A stretch of DNA of 64,000 nt from Aneurinibacillus sp. Ricciae_BoGa-3 (lineage in GTDB: Bacteria > Bacillota > Bacilli > Aneurinibacillales > Aneurinibacillaceae). The stretch covers positions 4,709,501 through 4,773,500 of the forward strand of contig NZ_CP116887.1 of assembly GCF_028421645.1 (NCBI RefSeq), read 5' to 3'. The notes beneath the pieces are model-generated. The model was not told the DNA's origin and ran no database searches. It saw nothing but the letters and a program-made list of their open reading frames with translations. Position numbers and translations under genes: made by a program. Shown here one piece after another: positions 32,003-41,617 of the stretch (the stretch's first letter is position 1; every line of letters begins with the position of its first letter).

Positions 32003-32809
32003 TCACAAACCGAGGTTATGTTTTAGAATCTCTTTTCCGTATGTTAATTTGCTCAAATCAGTCCCAGGCGCATATTCCAAGATCAATTGGCAGGATGAGC
32101 CCAATTCTTTTAATGCGCCATAAATCGGTTCCCAGTGGATCGTCCCTTCTCCGATAGGCAGGTGTTCATCACCCTCGGCGCTGTTATCGTGAAGGTGTAC
32201 CGCAAATAAACGGTCGTTAACGCGGCGGATCACAGCGGGAATATTCCATCCGTTCAAATGGGCGTGGCCGGTATCAATGAGATAGCCTGCTGTTTCATCC
32301 ACATCGTCAAGGAACATTCCAAATTCTTCTTCCGTCACAATCGATGTCCCTTTGTAGCCGACATTTTCTACTGCAATTTTTACCCCAAGCGGAGCTGCCA
32401 CCCGGCATAACTCATTGATGTATGCTGCCGCTCTTTTCCGTGCAATGGCTTTGTCAAAAACCGGCGAAAAACAAAAGCCCGGGTGAATGACTACATGCTC
32501 AGCTTCGATGGCATGGGCGAACTCAATGGCTTTTCTGTACTCATCATAAGAAGCCTGGCGGATCGCTCTGTTTTCACTTGTCAAATTCGTATCCCAAGCA
32601 GGCGGATGGACGGTATATCCAACCTGATATTGACGGAAAACTGCCGCCATACGTTTGATTTGTTCATCCATCTCATCCCATTCAATGCCGTCCATGAGCA
32701 GCTCGATTTTATCCGCGCCATACTCCATTAGCTGTTCGACATTTTTTCCAATGGAATGGGTTAACAAAGGTAAGTCTGAAAAGCAAATTTCTTTATTCAT
32801 CGTTCGCAC
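32003..32809 (-). CDS. sugar phosphate isomerase/epimerase (AP endonuclease 2-type TIM barrel)
   Basis: 268 residues of the xylose-isomerase-like TIM-barrel family. Metal-binding positions are seen in AEHVVIHPGFCF, VKIAVENVGYKGTS, AGYLIDTGHAHLNGWN and AVHLHDNSAEGDEHLPIGEG, with a final Glu in SCQLILEYAPGTD. Such enzymes isomerise or epimerise sugars and polyols. The gene is three bases from the ABC ATPase, so it is transcribed with the importer. The exact reaction is unknown. Confidence 0.85.
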   Translation of the reverse strand: MRTMNKEICFSDLPLLTHSIGKNVEQLMEYGADKIELLMDGIEWDEMDEQIKRMAAVFRQYQVGYTVHPPAWDTNLTSENRAIRQASYDEYRKAIEFAHAIEAEHVVIHPGFCFSPVFDKAIARKRAAAYINELCRVAAPLGVKIAVENVGYKGTSIVTEEEFGMFLDDVDETAGYLIDTGHAHLNGWNIPAVIRRVNDRLFAVHLHDNSAEGDEHLPIGEGTIHWEPIYGALKELGSSCQLILEYAPGTDLSKLTYGKEILKHNLGL

Positions 32810-32812
32810 CCC

Positions 32813-33850
32813 TTATGCATAGATCAATTTATTTTGCTGGACCTGCAGATGAACCTGGTCCCCGTGGTTTAGCACAATATCATTCGGTACATCCATCATG
32901 AGCCTTTGCCCCTGTGCGTCTACAATGACGCGGAAACGTTCCCCTAAAAATATGACCTCCTGGACAACTGCAGGAAAGCCGGTGTTACCGCCAAGCGTGA
33001 TATCTTCCGGCCGTAAAAATGCTTCTACTTCAGCAAACGATCCATCGGTTCCTTCATAAGGAATCCGGCAGAGACCGAAGTCGGCCACTTGGCCCTGTCC
33101 ATCCGCGATGATTTTTCCTTTTAGCTGGTTGATTTGGCCGACAAATTGGGCGACAAAAGGAGATTTAGGCCGATGATAAATGTCTTTAGCGAAGCCTATC
33201 TGTTCGACTACCCCTTTGTTCATCACGGCAATGCGGTCGGCAATGGCCATCGCTTCCACCTGGTCATGGGTGACATAAATCGTCGTAATTTTTAGCTTGC
33301 GGAACAGCTGCGCCAGCTCAATCCGCAGATGCTCCTTTAACTTGGCATCCAATGCCGTAAGCGGTTCGTCCATCAGCAGAACGCTGGGCTCAATTGCCAA
33401 TGCTCTGGCCACGGCCACACGCTGCTGCTGGCCGCCGGACAACTGAGAAGGCTTGCGATCTCTTAATTCTGCAAGGTTCATGAGTTCCAGCATTTCGTTT
33501 ACTTTCTGCGCCTGTTGCTGCTTGCTCTGTTTACGCAATTTCATGCCAAAGGCAATATTTTGTGCGACGGTCATCGTCGGAAATAGCGCATACTGCTGGA
33601 AAACAAACCCGATACCCCTTTTTTCTGCCGGAAGATGGGTTACCTCCTCCCCATGAAACCGGATGGAACCGCCTGTTGGCTGTTCCAATCCCCCGATCAT
33701 TCGCAATAAGGTACTCTTCCCGCATCCGGAAGGGCCAAGCAAAACAAGTACTTCACCTGTGTTAATCTCCAGATCAATCGGTTGAAGGGCATTCGTGCCA
33801 TCCCGGAAGGTTTTGTGTACACCTCTGATCTCAATATGGGTCTGCTGCAT
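32813..33850 (-). CDS. ABC transporter ATP-binding protein
   Basis: 345 residues from ATG 33848-33850 (MQQTHIEIRGVHKTFRDGT) after GGAGGGG. Walker A LLGPSGCGKST (residues 39-47 core), Q-loop VFQQYALFPTMTVAQNIAFG, signature LSGGQQQRVAVARAL, Walker B VLLMDEPLTALD, switch His in IYVTHDQVEA. The C-terminal third is a TOBE-like regulatory domain. It pairs with two permeases and a binding protein upstream, forming a complete importer of the ferric/phosphonate/spermidine-like class. Confidence 0.9.
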   Translation of the reverse strand: MQQTHIEIRGVHKTFRDGTNALQPIDLEINTGEVLVLLGPSGCGKSTLLRMIGGLEQPTGGSIRFHGEEVTHLPAEKRGIGFVFQQYALFPTMTVAQNIAFGMKLRKQSKQQQAQKVNEMLELMNLAELRDRKPSQLSGGQQQRVAVARALAIEPSVLLMDEPLTALDAKLKEHLRIELAQLFRKLKITTIYVTHDQVEAMAIADRIAVMNKGVVEQIGFAKDIYHRPKSPFVAQFVGQINQLKGKIIADGQGQVADFGLCRIPYEGTDGSFAEVEAFLRPEDITLGGNTGFPAVVQEVIFLGERFRVIVDAQGQRLMMDVPNDIVLNHGDQVHLQVQQNKLIYA

Positions 33851-33851
33851 G

Positions 33852-34643
33852 TTACACCCCTCCATTTCTGGAAAACGTCGTAGACTGGTTCGATCTGTGT
33901 AAGAAATACATAAGCGGGATGGCCAGCAGTAAGAAAACAACCGTAAAGGCGCTCCCCACTTCGATGCGCAGACTGGAATACGCTTCGTATAGGCCAACCG
34001 TTAATGTCCTTTTCAATGGCGTATAAAGGAAAAAGGTCATATTAAATTCGCCCAGCGAAAGCATAAACACCATAATCGCACCGGACAGAACGGCTGATTT
34101 GATACTGGGCAAAATCACATGGAAGAACCGATAGAATGGCCCCGCGCCCAGGCTGGCGGCGCAATCATCCAACAGGCGAAAATCTTTCGTGCGAAGCGTT
34201 CCGAGCACGGTTCTGAACATGAGCGGAAACGTAACAACCACATGGCCAACAAGAATCAATGCGCCGGACACCCGCATCCACGCATAGGTCTGGATGAGAG
34301 CCAGCGCGATCGCGACTCCCGGCACAGCGATGGGAAGTGTAAGAATTTCTTCCAGAACTTTTACCGCAGGGTGCGTAGATTTCGAAAACAGATAGCCGGT
34401 CATCGTTCCCAATAAAACATTAAGGATTACTGCAAGCAACGTGATGGTAAGCGTAAAAATAATCGTCTGGCCGTATTCGTTAAATACTTCCCTGTACCAC
34501 TGCAGGGTCCATCCGGAAGAAAACATCGCGGAGCCCCAATAGACAGAAACCGAACCCAGAATGGTGATGAAAAGAGGCAGGATCATAAACACACTTACCA
34601 GTACAATGAGCAGATACATCAGACTTTTTCCTATGAATTGCAC
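33852..34643 (-). CDS. ABC transporter permease (second permease)
   Basis: About 263 residues from GTG 34641-34643, which follows GGGAGGGC; the frame extends to 34706 over the end of the previous gene. Six hydrophobic segments. The EAA-type loop is LLDDCAASLGAGPFYRFFHV with ILPSIKSAVLSGAIM. It starts three bases after the other permease stops and ends one base before the ATPase start, so they are tightly coupled. Confidence 0.88.
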   Translation of the reverse strand: MQFIGKSLMYLLIVLVSVFMILPLFITILGSVSVYWGSAMFSSGWTLQWYREVFNEYGQTIIFTLTITLLAVILNVLLGTMTGYLFSKSTHPAVKVLEEILTLPIAVPGVAIALALIQTYAWMRVSGALILVGHVVVTFPLMFRTVLGTLRTKDFRLLDDCAASLGAGPFYRFFHVILPSIKSAVLSGAIMVFMLSLGEFNMTFFLYTPLKRTLTVGLYEAYSSLRIEVGSAFTVVFLLLAIPLMYFLHRSNQSTTFSRNGGV

Positions 34644-34645
34644 CG

Positions 34646-35458
34646 TTACCGCCCTCCCCTCTCCAGCATCATCCGATACGCCGTGTTCATTAATACACAG
34701 ATGCATCCAATGACGATAGCAATTGCGCTGGCTACTTCAATGTTAAAATTAAGGGTAAATTCGTTATACATGACAATCGGAAGAATCTCGAACTGATCCG
34801 CCAGTGTAAAAGCGGTGCCGAACGCGCTCATAGAAGTAGAAAATGCGAGGGCGCCTGCTGATACAAAAATTGGAAAAATCGTGGGCACAACCACATAGCA
34901 AATGGCTTGCCAGGGTGTGGCCCCCATTGTACGGGCCGCTTCCTCCAAGGAATGGTCGAATTCTTTAATCGCCCCGTAGAGCGTCATGACAATCCGGGGA
35001 ATTTCAAAATAAAGATAAGCCAAAAAGATTCCCAGGATGGTGTAGGCAAAAACCATGGCTTTTGCTCCTGTCAGCATCTGTACCAGCATGGGCACAATAC
35101 CAGTTGAACCAAACAGAATAATGATCATAAACCCCACGACCACCCCTGGAAAAGACATCGGAAATGTGAGCAGCGTAAAGTAGATCGATTTACCGGGAAA
35201 ATCATGCCGGGCAAGAAAGAAAGCCAGTACACCCGATAAAAGCAGCGCTACAACCGTGACAATCAGCGCCAGTCCTAAACTGTTTAACAGCGCCTTCGCA
35301 TAGTAAGCATTGGTGACGATGTCTGTGTAATGCTGAACCGTAAAGTGACTCCCGCTGTGAAAGCTGGTGATGATGAGCATCACCAGCGGATACAGGAAGA
35401 AAAAGCCGAACACAATCACAATCGGCAGCAACCATAAAATGTTCCATTTATTTAACAT
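34646..35458 (-). CDS. ABC transporter permease (first permease)
   Basis: 270 residues, six membrane segments starting ILWLLPIVIVFGFFFLYPLV. Coupling loop HSLEEAARTMGATPWQAICY with VVVPTIFPIFVSAGALAF. Resembles permeases of thiamine, spermidine/putrescine and 2-aminoethylphosphonate importers. It follows the binding-protein gene by 14 bases. Confidence 0.88.
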   Translation of the reverse strand: MLNKWNILWLLPIVIVFGFFFLYPLVMLIITSFHSGSHFTVQHYTDIVTNAYYAKALLNSLGLALIVTVVALLLSGVLAFFLARHDFPGKSIYFTLLTFPMSFPGVVVGFMIIILFGSTGIVPMLVQMLTGAKAMVFAYTILGIFLAYLYFEIPRIVMTLYGAIKEFDHSLEEAARTMGATPWQAICYVVVPTIFPIFVSAGALAFSTSMSAFGTAFTLADQFEILPIVMYNEFTLNFNIEVASAIAIVIGCICVLMNTAYRMMLERGGR

Positions 35459-35472
35459 GTGTGTTCCTCATA

Positions 35473-36525
35473 TTACCCGGCCGTTACCTGACTCTTCCAT
35501 TTCTCGATAAATCCAGCCTGCACCTGATTCATTTTTGTATAATCTACATCTTTTGCCCGGGCATAATCACTGTCAAGCAGGAACTTACTCTTTGTTTCCG
35601 CTGGTATATCAACGTTGCGGATAGGGCGAACGTAGCCTTTGGCAAACAGTTTCTGGCCTTCATCAGAGAGCACATAATCGAGATACTGTTTTGCGGCTGC
35701 CTGGTGCGGTGCGTTTTTCACGAGGGAAATCGCGTACGGAATCTTTAAAGAACCTTCTTTCGGAATCACGACATCGATTGGTGCTTTATCGTCATATTTC
35801 ATTTTGTATCCATTGAAATCCGCATCGATCAAGATAGGGATCTCGCCCTTCATCACTTTAGCATTCGCAGTGGCTTTCGGGTGGATGGCACCGTTTTTCT
35901 CTAATTGCTGCAAATATTGAATCCCCGGCTGCCAGTTATCCAGCGTACCGCCCATGGCTAGATTGGCTGCTGTGGCCACACTATAGCCGATAGCGGCAGA
36001 TGTTGGATCCAGGAAGCCGAATTTTCCTTTGTATTCAGGTTTTAATAAATCTGACCATGACGCAGGAACCGGTGTATTTCCTAGCACCTGCTTATTTACG
36101 ATGAACGCAACAGCACCGTAATGGATAGCCATCCATTTTCCCTGCGGATCTTTTAAGGATGCTGGAACTTCGTCGAATTTTGGCGGCTTGTAGCCTTCAA
36201 CAAGGCCTTTATCTGCGGCCTGCGGGCCAAACACGATGCCATAATAGGCAACATCCGCCACCGGACTGCTCTGCTCTGCCATCAGGGAGGTAATGGTTTG
36301 TCCGCTGTTCTTATTGTCATCTGGAACAGAAATGCCTGTTTTTTGCTTGAACGAATCATGCAGCGTTCCCCAGTCCGCCCATTTCGATGGATTGTTGTAG
36401 GCAATCACTACGTTATCTTTTTGTGTGTTTGCCGCATTTTTCGCTGTATCAGAAGCAGCAGAACATCCAACCAAACTTGCCATTAAAGCCGACACTGCAA
36501 GACCAAGCTTCAGCTTATTCATCAT
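35473..36525 (-). CDS. ABC transporter substrate-binding lipoprotein
   Basis: 350 residues from ATG 36523-36525 (MMNKLKLGLAVSALMASLVG) after GGGGG; a longer frame to 36567 is unlikely. The lipobox is ASLVGCSAASD. The mature domain is a group-D periplasmic-binding fold (VVIAYNNPSKWADWGTLHDS, VADVAYYGIVFGPQAADKGL, AYRKF-type C-terminus VRPIRNVDIPAETKS). Relatives bind iron, phosphonates, polyamines or phosphorylated glycerol. It is the first gene of the importer cluster, right after glpP; the leader holds GGAGAC and GTCTC segments that could pair. Confidence 0.85.
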   Translation of the reverse strand: MMNKLKLGLAVSALMASLVGCSAASDTAKNAANTQKDNVVIAYNNPSKWADWGTLHDSFKQKTGISVPDDNKNSGQTITSLMAEQSSPVADVAYYGIVFGPQAADKGLVEGYKPPKFDEVPASLKDPQGKWMAIHYGAVAFIVNKQVLGNTPVPASWSDLLKPEYKGKFGFLDPTSAAIGYSVATAANLAMGGTLDNWQPGIQYLQQLEKNGAIHPKATANAKVMKGEIPILIDADFNGYKMKYDDKAPIDVVIPKEGSLKIPYAISLVKNAPHQAAAKQYLDYVLSDEGQKLFAKGYVRPIRNVDIPAETKSKFLLDSDYARAKDVDYTKMNQVQAGFIEKWKSQVTAG

Positions 36526-36742
36526 CGTTATTACCCCCATTTTGATTTTTGATTTTAAAAACAACACAAAAAGGCAGAGACTTTAAAAAACACATAACTC
36601 ACCCTCTTTCTGGTAACCTATCAGCAAAAAAGGGAATTATGGGTTTTCACTCGTCTCCACCCAATCATTCGCACAACTATTTTGTTGTTTTAAAAGTAAC
36701 AAATTCATTTGAATTTCACGTTAATGAATTATAAAGAGAATA

Positions 36743-37306
36743 TTAAAATTGCATATTCCACAACTCAGGCTTACTTAACGATACAGCATCCGCCCCTGCC
36801 TGAATGGCAGCGTGTACCTGATCCTTGGACCAGATTAGCCCTGCGGAGATAATGGGCTGGTCAACGTGTTTTTTAAATTCCTGAATAATGGACGGGGCAA
36901 TCCCCGGCATGACTTCAATCGCATCCGGTTCATTATCCTTTACATTCTGGATCGCAGTAAGAAAAGAAGCCGTATCAATTAAAAAAATGCGTTGAATGGT
37001 TAACATTCCTTCTTTTTTCGCGGCGCGGATCACCGGGCTCTTCGTTGTCACAATTCCACTGGGCTTGACATATTTCGCCAGGAATCGGAATGCTTCTTTA
37101 TCCGTAGACAATCCCTTAATTAAGTCAGCATGAAGAAAAATCGGCTTGTTCTGTTGATCCACCCGCGAGACTTCCTCGACTAGATTGATCAGTTTTCCGT
37201 ACATGAGCAAAACAGCGCTTGCTTGAGAGTCCAGAGCCAGGGACAGATTGTCCTGTTCAGTTGCTGCGATGATCCGGTTCTGTTGTAAAATTGTTTTCAT
37301 ATCCAT
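36743..37306 (-). CDS. glpP: glycerol-3-phosphate-responsive antiterminator GlpP
   Basis: 187 residues from ATG 37304-37306 after AAAGGTG; a GTG at 37318 is in frame. GlpP family blocks: ILQQNRIIAATEQDNLSLAL, IFLHADLIKGLSTDKEAFRF, GIVTTKSPVIRAAKKEGMLT, DAIEVMPGIAPSIIQEF, PIISAGLIWSKDQVHAAIQA. In Bacillus it binds glycerol-3-phosphate and lets transcription pass leader terminators of glp genes. Here no glpF, glpK or glpD is adjacent; instead an importer cluster follows in the same direction. Confidence 0.9.
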   Translation of the reverse strand: MDMKTILQQNRIIAATEQDNLSLALDSQASAVLLMYGKLINLVEEVSRVDQQNKPIFLHADLIKGLSTDKEAFRFLAKYVKPSGIVTTKSPVIRAAKKEGMLTIQRIFLIDTASFLTAIQNVKDNEPDAIEVMPGIAPSIIQEFKKHVDQPIISAGLIWSKDQVHAAIQAGADAVSLSKPELWNMQF

Positions 37307-37456
37307 TTTGACGTTCACCTTTATTACTCGATCCCCTTTTTTTGGTTGAAATCATAGACTGTAACTGACACCTTCTTATCGTAAAACACCTGATACAAGA
37401 AAGTGTGAGGCTCAGGTAAATTTTTTTTATAGGGAAAGTAAATATTTTAACAACAT

Positions 37457-37491
37457 GTAAAAAGGCCCGCCGGTTCTAACCGGCAGGCCTT
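37457..37491 (-). terminator. murA terminator
   Basis: AAGGCCCGCCGGTT and AACCGGCAGGCCTT form a long GC-rich stem; the minus strand continues with T5. Confidence 0.9.
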
Positions 37492-37517
37492 CTTCATAAC
37501 ATATATAAATAATTGCA

Positions 37518-38858
37518 TTAAGCTAATGATGCTGACGTCGGGATTGTTACCGTCTCTTCCCCGGTCCGGTCCTCTGTTACAAGCTGCACAACAGGTGTGG
37601 TATGGCGTTCAATTGTGGCACCTAACGCCTTTAGCTTGCCGACGAGGTCCACGTATCCCCGGTCAATGTGGCGGAGTTCTGTCACTTCTGTCTCCCCGTC
37701 TGATATCAATCCGGCTAATACAAGGGCTGCACCAGCGCGGAGATCAGTCGCTTTAACTTTAGCTCCGGTTAAACGAGATTTTCCCTCGATTATCGCCATC
37801 CGGCCGTCAATTTTGATTTTCGCACCCATGCGCTTAAACTCATCAACATGCATGAAGCGATTTTCGAATACGGTCTCCGAAATAATGCTTGTACCAGGCA
37901 CAGACAGCATAATCGCCATGAATTGAGCCTGCATATCCGTCGGGAATCCGGGATGAGGCAGTGTTTTCACATCCACCGCTTTAAGTTCCCTCTCGGTATG
38001 TACACGAAGTCCATTGTCCACTTCTTCAATCGTTACCCCCATCTCACGAAGCTTGGCGATTACAGGTTTTAAATGATCAGCAATCGCATTCTCAATCAAT
38101 ACGTCGCCGCGCGTGATAGCGGCCGCTACCATGAATGTTCCCGCTTCGATTCGGTCCGGAATCACATAGTGTGTAGCACCGCTGAGTGTTTCCACACCCT
38201 CAATCCGAATGGTTCCTGTGCCTGCCCCACGAACGCGGGCGCCCATAGCATTGAGGTAATTGGCCAGATCCACAATTTCCGGTTCCTGTGCCGCATTCTC
38301 AATAGTGGTAATGCCTTCCGCCATGGATGCCGCCATCATAATGTTCTCCGTGGCGCCCACGCTTGGGATATCCAAGTAAATCTTCGTTCCTTTGAGGCGT
38401 CCTTCAACTGTTGCGTCAATATACCCCTGGCCAATTTCAACGTTTGCACCCATTGCCTCAAATCCTTTAAGATGCTGATCGATTCCGCGTGAACCGATCG
38501 CACACCCTCCTGGCAGCGGGATTTTTGCTTTTCCTTTGCGAGCCAGCAGTGGACCCATGACTAGAAAAGATGCACGCATCTTACGAACCCATTCATAAGG
38601 TGCCTCGGTTGCCGATAAAGTTGATGCGTCGACGTTTAACGTTTCCGTTTGTTTATTGTACTGTATGTTTACATTCAAGGCTCGAATTACTTCGCTGATG
38701 GTATAAACATCGTCCAACCCAGGTACTTCATGAATTGTGCTTGCGCCATTTTCTGCAAGAATTGATGCCGCAATGATAGGCAGCACTGCATTTTTTGCTC
38801 CATGTACCCGTACTTTTCCCGACAGACGTTGTCCACCGCGGATGACAATCTTATCCAC
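37518..38858 (-). CDS. murA: UDP-N-acetylglucosamine 1-carboxyvinyltransferase (MurA)
   Basis: 446 residues. EPT-synthase fold with [35 protein letters not shown] and the active-site Cys in [20 protein letters not shown]. It transfers enolpyruvate to UDP-GlcNAc, the first committed step of peptidoglycan synthesis, in the cytosol. Context (ywmB upstream) matches Bacillus murAA rather than murAB. A C-terminal extension past residue 425 ([18 protein letters not shown]) is somewhat longer than usual. Strong terminator follows. Confidence 0.95.
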   Translation of the reverse strand: MDKIVIRGGQRLSGKVRVHGAKNAVLPIIAASILAENGASTIHEVPGLDDVYTISEVIRALNVNIQYNKQTETLNVDASTLSATEAPYEWVRKMRASFLVMGPLLARKGKAKIPLPGGCAIGSRGIDQHLKGFEAMGANVEIGQGYIDATVEGRLKGTKIYLDIPSVGATENIMMAASMAEGITTIENAAQEPEIVDLANYLNAMGARVRGAGTGTIRIEGVETLSGATHYVIPDRIEAGTFMVAAAITRGDVLIENAIADHLKPVIAKLREMGVTIEEVDNGLRVHTERELKAVDVKTLPHPGFPTDMQAQFMAIMLSVPGTSIISETVFENRFMHVDEFKRMGAKIKIDGRMAIIEGKSRLTGAKVKATDLRAGAALVLAGLISDGETEVTELRHIDRGYVDLVGKLKALGATIERHTTPVVQLVTEDRTGEETVTIPTSASLA

Positions 38859-38905
38859 GTTACATTTCCCCCCGCGTCCTGCAATAGTTTCCTGCTAATT
38901 TCCTG

Positions 38906-39655
38906 TTAATACTCAACTGTAATAATTGGTACGCCAACTGTTACGGTTGTCTTCTGATGTATATCATCAATATGTGTGGCGACCTGCAAATTCATTCGGT
39001 TTCGGTTTGTTAAAATATAGTCCTTAATTTGGGGTGAATAAGCTGAATAACTTAAAACCGTGTCTTCACGCAGCGATTCAACAGGTGTACTGTTAAATGC
39101 CGCGAGAATTTCCCTGCATTTTTCTGTTTGCAAGTCAATTTTCAGTTTACCACCATATTTTCCAATAACACAAGTGTTAATTTGGTTTATCTTATAACCA
39201 TTTATTACCTTTTCCCCTGCTACTTTTGTCACGCCTTCAACCAAAGCAACTTGTCTATCTTTACCCGAAAAAGTTAGCGATAAACCAACCGTTTGAAAGT
39301 TATTTGTTTCGCTTTCAACCGTCAGGTAGACGTCTGTTTTAACTCCAAGATAGACACCCTGGGTATGGCAGGACTGCGGCGTCCCCTGTAAAGGCTGGAA
39401 GTCTGGCGCAGAAAGAAGCCGGGCCGTCTGGCGCTTCCATGCCTCTGTTTCCTGTACATTGCGGAAGGTTTTCTCCGCTTTAATTCTTACCTGAACACTG
39501 GCAATTTCCGCCCCTGTTTTGACAACGGTTGATGCCATTTTATCAAGCTGAGCAGCTGCCGATTCCAGCCTCGCTGAGCCGCTCTGTTCCTGTGCATATG
39601 CGGTAAATCCCCCGGCAAACACGACAAACAAAACAACCAGTATCAACTTTTTCAT
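38906..39655 (-). CDS. ywmB: YwmB-family exported protein
   Basis: 249 residues from ATG 39653-39655 (MKKLILVVLFVVFAGGFTAY), after GGGAGAGGG; a signal peptide ends near AYAQ. Family features: LYLTVE-type strands (VYLGVKTDVYLTVESE), KVINGYKINQINTCVIGKYG and YSPQIKDYILTNRNRMNLQV. Often named 'TATA-box-binding-like' for its fold. It lies between ywzB and murA as in Bacillus. Function unknown; export suggests an envelope or sporulation role. Confidence 0.85.
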   Translation of the reverse strand: MKKLILVVLFVVFAGGFTAYAQEQSGSARLESAAAQLDKMASTVVKTGAEIASVQVRIKAEKTFRNVQETEAWKRQTARLLSAPDFQPLQGTPQSCHTQGVYLGVKTDVYLTVESETNNFQTVGLSLTFSGKDRQVALVEGVTKVAGEKVINGYKINQINTCVIGKYGGKLKIDLQTEKCREILAAFNSTPVESLREDTVLSYSAYSPQIKDYILTNRNRMNLQVATHIDDIHQKTTVTVGVPIITVEY

Positions 39656-39767
39656 TTTGCCCTCTCCCAACCATTCTTTTTTAGCTAGTTTGGTCAAAAA
39701 AAGAGGGCCCTATGCGTTACGAAACACATCTCAGGCGATTCCGCTCTTGCCTTCACTTTTAGAAGTG

Positions 39768-39995
39768 TTACTGCTGCGAGATTTGCTGGAGCATTTTGGT
39801 CCAGCCGTAATATTCGCTGAAAAAGCTCGCTACTGCTCCGCCAATCATAATAGATAGAAGGATTTGCAGGAGCTTGGCCTTGCCTCCTTTAGGGTTCTTA
39901 AGAAACAGGTCAAAGCGAAAAGCCTGCAAGGCCCAGAAGCTTAACCCGATAAAAACAAGCGACATTATGATATTTACGGCACCCGACATTGCCAT
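39768..39995 (-). CDS. DUF1146-family membrane protein (YwzB-like)
   Basis: 75 residues with two membrane segments (NIIMSLVFIGLSFWALQAF, LLQILLSIMIGGAVASFF) and FRFDLFLKNPKGGKAKLL between them. This is the DUF1146 (YwzB) layout, usually between the ATP synthase or nuo genes and ywmB/murA. No function is known. Confidence 0.8.
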   Translation of the reverse strand: MAMSGAVNIIMSLVFIGLSFWALQAFRFDLFLKNPKGGKAKLLQILLSIMIGGAVASFFSEYYGWTKMLQQISQQ

Positions 39996-40032
39996 GCCTT
40001 TTCACATCCTCTCCTGGCCTGTATAAAAGATA

Positions 40033-40061
40033 AGAGGGGAATACGCTTCGTACTCCCCTCT
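40033..40061 (-). terminator. nuo operon terminator
   Basis: AGAGGGG and CCCCTCT form the stem with an inner ATACG/CGTA pairing; the minus strand continues TATCTTTTATAC, a weak T tract. Confidence 0.6.
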
Positions 40062-40072
40062 ATCATAATACA

Positions 40073-41611
40073 TTATTGGCCAGCTTGCTGAATCATTTGT
40101 TCAAATGGGAAATGATTGTGGATATACCCAATGACACTGCCCGGAACCGCGCCAGCAGCTACTGTGCCGACCAAAGCAATGACAAGCACGACAGCAATGG
40201 CAGCTGGCACTTTAAGCGGTGCTTCGGTCCTGCCCGGGCGCATATACATCTGCCGGATAAAGCCGAAATAATAAAAGTACGATACCACGCTGGTGGCCAT
40301 CATAATCCCTGCCAGCCAGAATTTATGGTAAGCAACAGCGCTCATAAAGATATAAAATTTACCCATGAAGCCGGCCGTCACCGGGATACCTGCAAGTGAC
40401 AGGACAAAGAATGTCATTGCCACCGCCACCCAGGGCGCACGGTGGTATAGCCCGGCAAATGAGCTGATATCCTCTGTACCCTGGTCCCGGTTTACAATCG
40501 TGATCACCGCAAAAATCCCCATATTCGCCAGCAGGTAGGCAAATAAATAGAACACCGTTTGATCGTAAAGGAGCATCGTAAATGAGGCTAACGGGACAAG
40601 TATATAGCCGGCCTGCGCAATGCCGGAATAGGCCATCATCCTCTTCACATTAACCTGGCGCAAGGCAACGGTGTTTCCGATAATCATCGAAGCGGCGGAA
40701 ACAAGTCCAAGGATGAGGCCCCACTTGCCAAGCAAAATCGGATTCGGCTGTCCAGCTGCGCCGCCAGCCTCCTGCAGATTTAATGTAAGAACAAGAAATA
40801 CGCGAATTACGAGAGCAAATCCAGCCGCTTTGGATACAACAGACAGAAAAGCCGTAATCGGCGTTGGGGCGCCCTGGTAGACGTCTGGGGCCCACATATG
40901 GAACGGTACAGTTGACAGTTTAAAAGAAAGCCCCACAAGCATCAGCAGAAGCCCAAGGTATGTAATGAACTGAAAGCCGTTCTGAAATTCCGTTACAAGG
41001 CGGTCACTGATTACATAAAGGTTGGTCGACCCTGTTATTCCGTAAATAAAGGACATGCCATATAAGGTGATCGCCGTTGCGATTCCACCCGACACTACAT
41101 ATTTAAAGGCTGATTCGTTGGACTGAATATGGTTCTTTCTTGTCCCGACAAGAATATAGGAAGAAATGGACAATAGCTCCAGGCCAACAAACAGGGTAAT
41201 CAAGTCTGCTGAAGAAGCCATCACCATTCCGCCGAGCAGGGCTGCCAGAATCAAGTAATAGAATTCTCCTGAGTAGATAATGTTTGCTCTGTCCACATAC
41301 GCTGTGGATATCATCAGGACAAATGCTACACCTGCAAGCAATATGATTTTAAAGCCATTCGCAAAACCATCGAGGCGGAACATATCAGCCATGATAGAAA
41401 CGACGCCGCGGCCAGTGTTCTGCAAAACGAAATACCCCGCAAGCAGCACCGCCGCCAAAGCAATCCACGCGAATATTTTTCGATCCGCCTTCTTCGACAT
41501 CACCAGGTCGAGCAGGGAAAGGATGGTTGCTGCACCCAGTATGGTAAATTCAGGGGTCATAACCGACCAATCAAACTGCGCCAGTGCCCCCCATTTGCTA
41601 ACACCATTCAT
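40073..41611 (-). CDS. nuoN: NADH-quinone oxidoreductase subunit N
   Basis: 512 residues, about 14 membrane segments, antiporter-like subunit of complex I. Landmarks: DLITLFVGLELLSISSYILV with the key Glu, STVPFHMWAPDVYQGAPTPI with the Lys/His channel region, MMAYSGIAQAGYILVPL, and SLAGIPVTAGFMGKFYIF. It is the last gene of the operon, six bases after nuoM. Confidence 0.93.
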   Translation of the reverse strand: MNGVSKWGALAQFDWSVMTPEFTILGAATILSLLDLVMSKKADRKIFAWIALAAVLLAGYFVLQNTGRGVVSIMADMFRLDGFANGFKIILLAGVAFVLMISTAYVDRANIIYSGEFYYLILAALLGGMVMASSADLITLFVGLELLSISSYILVGTRKNHIQSNESAFKYVVSGGIATAITLYGMSFIYGITGSTNLYVISDRLVTEFQNGFQFITYLGLLLMLVGLSFKLSTVPFHMWAPDVYQGAPTPITAFLSVVSKAAGFALVIRVFLVLTLNLQEAGGAAGQPNPILLGKWGLILGLVSAASMIIGNTVALRQVNVKRMMAYSGIAQAGYILVPLASFTMLLYDQTVFYLFAYLLANMGIFAVITIVNRDQGTEDISSFAGLYHRAPWVAVAMTFFVLSLAGIPVTAGFMGKFYIFMSAVAYHKFWLAGIMMATSVVSYFYYFGFIRQMYMRPGRTEAPLKVPAAIAVVLVIALVGTVAAGAVPGSVIGYIHNHFPFEQMIQQAGQ

Positions 41612-41617
41612 CAGCTA

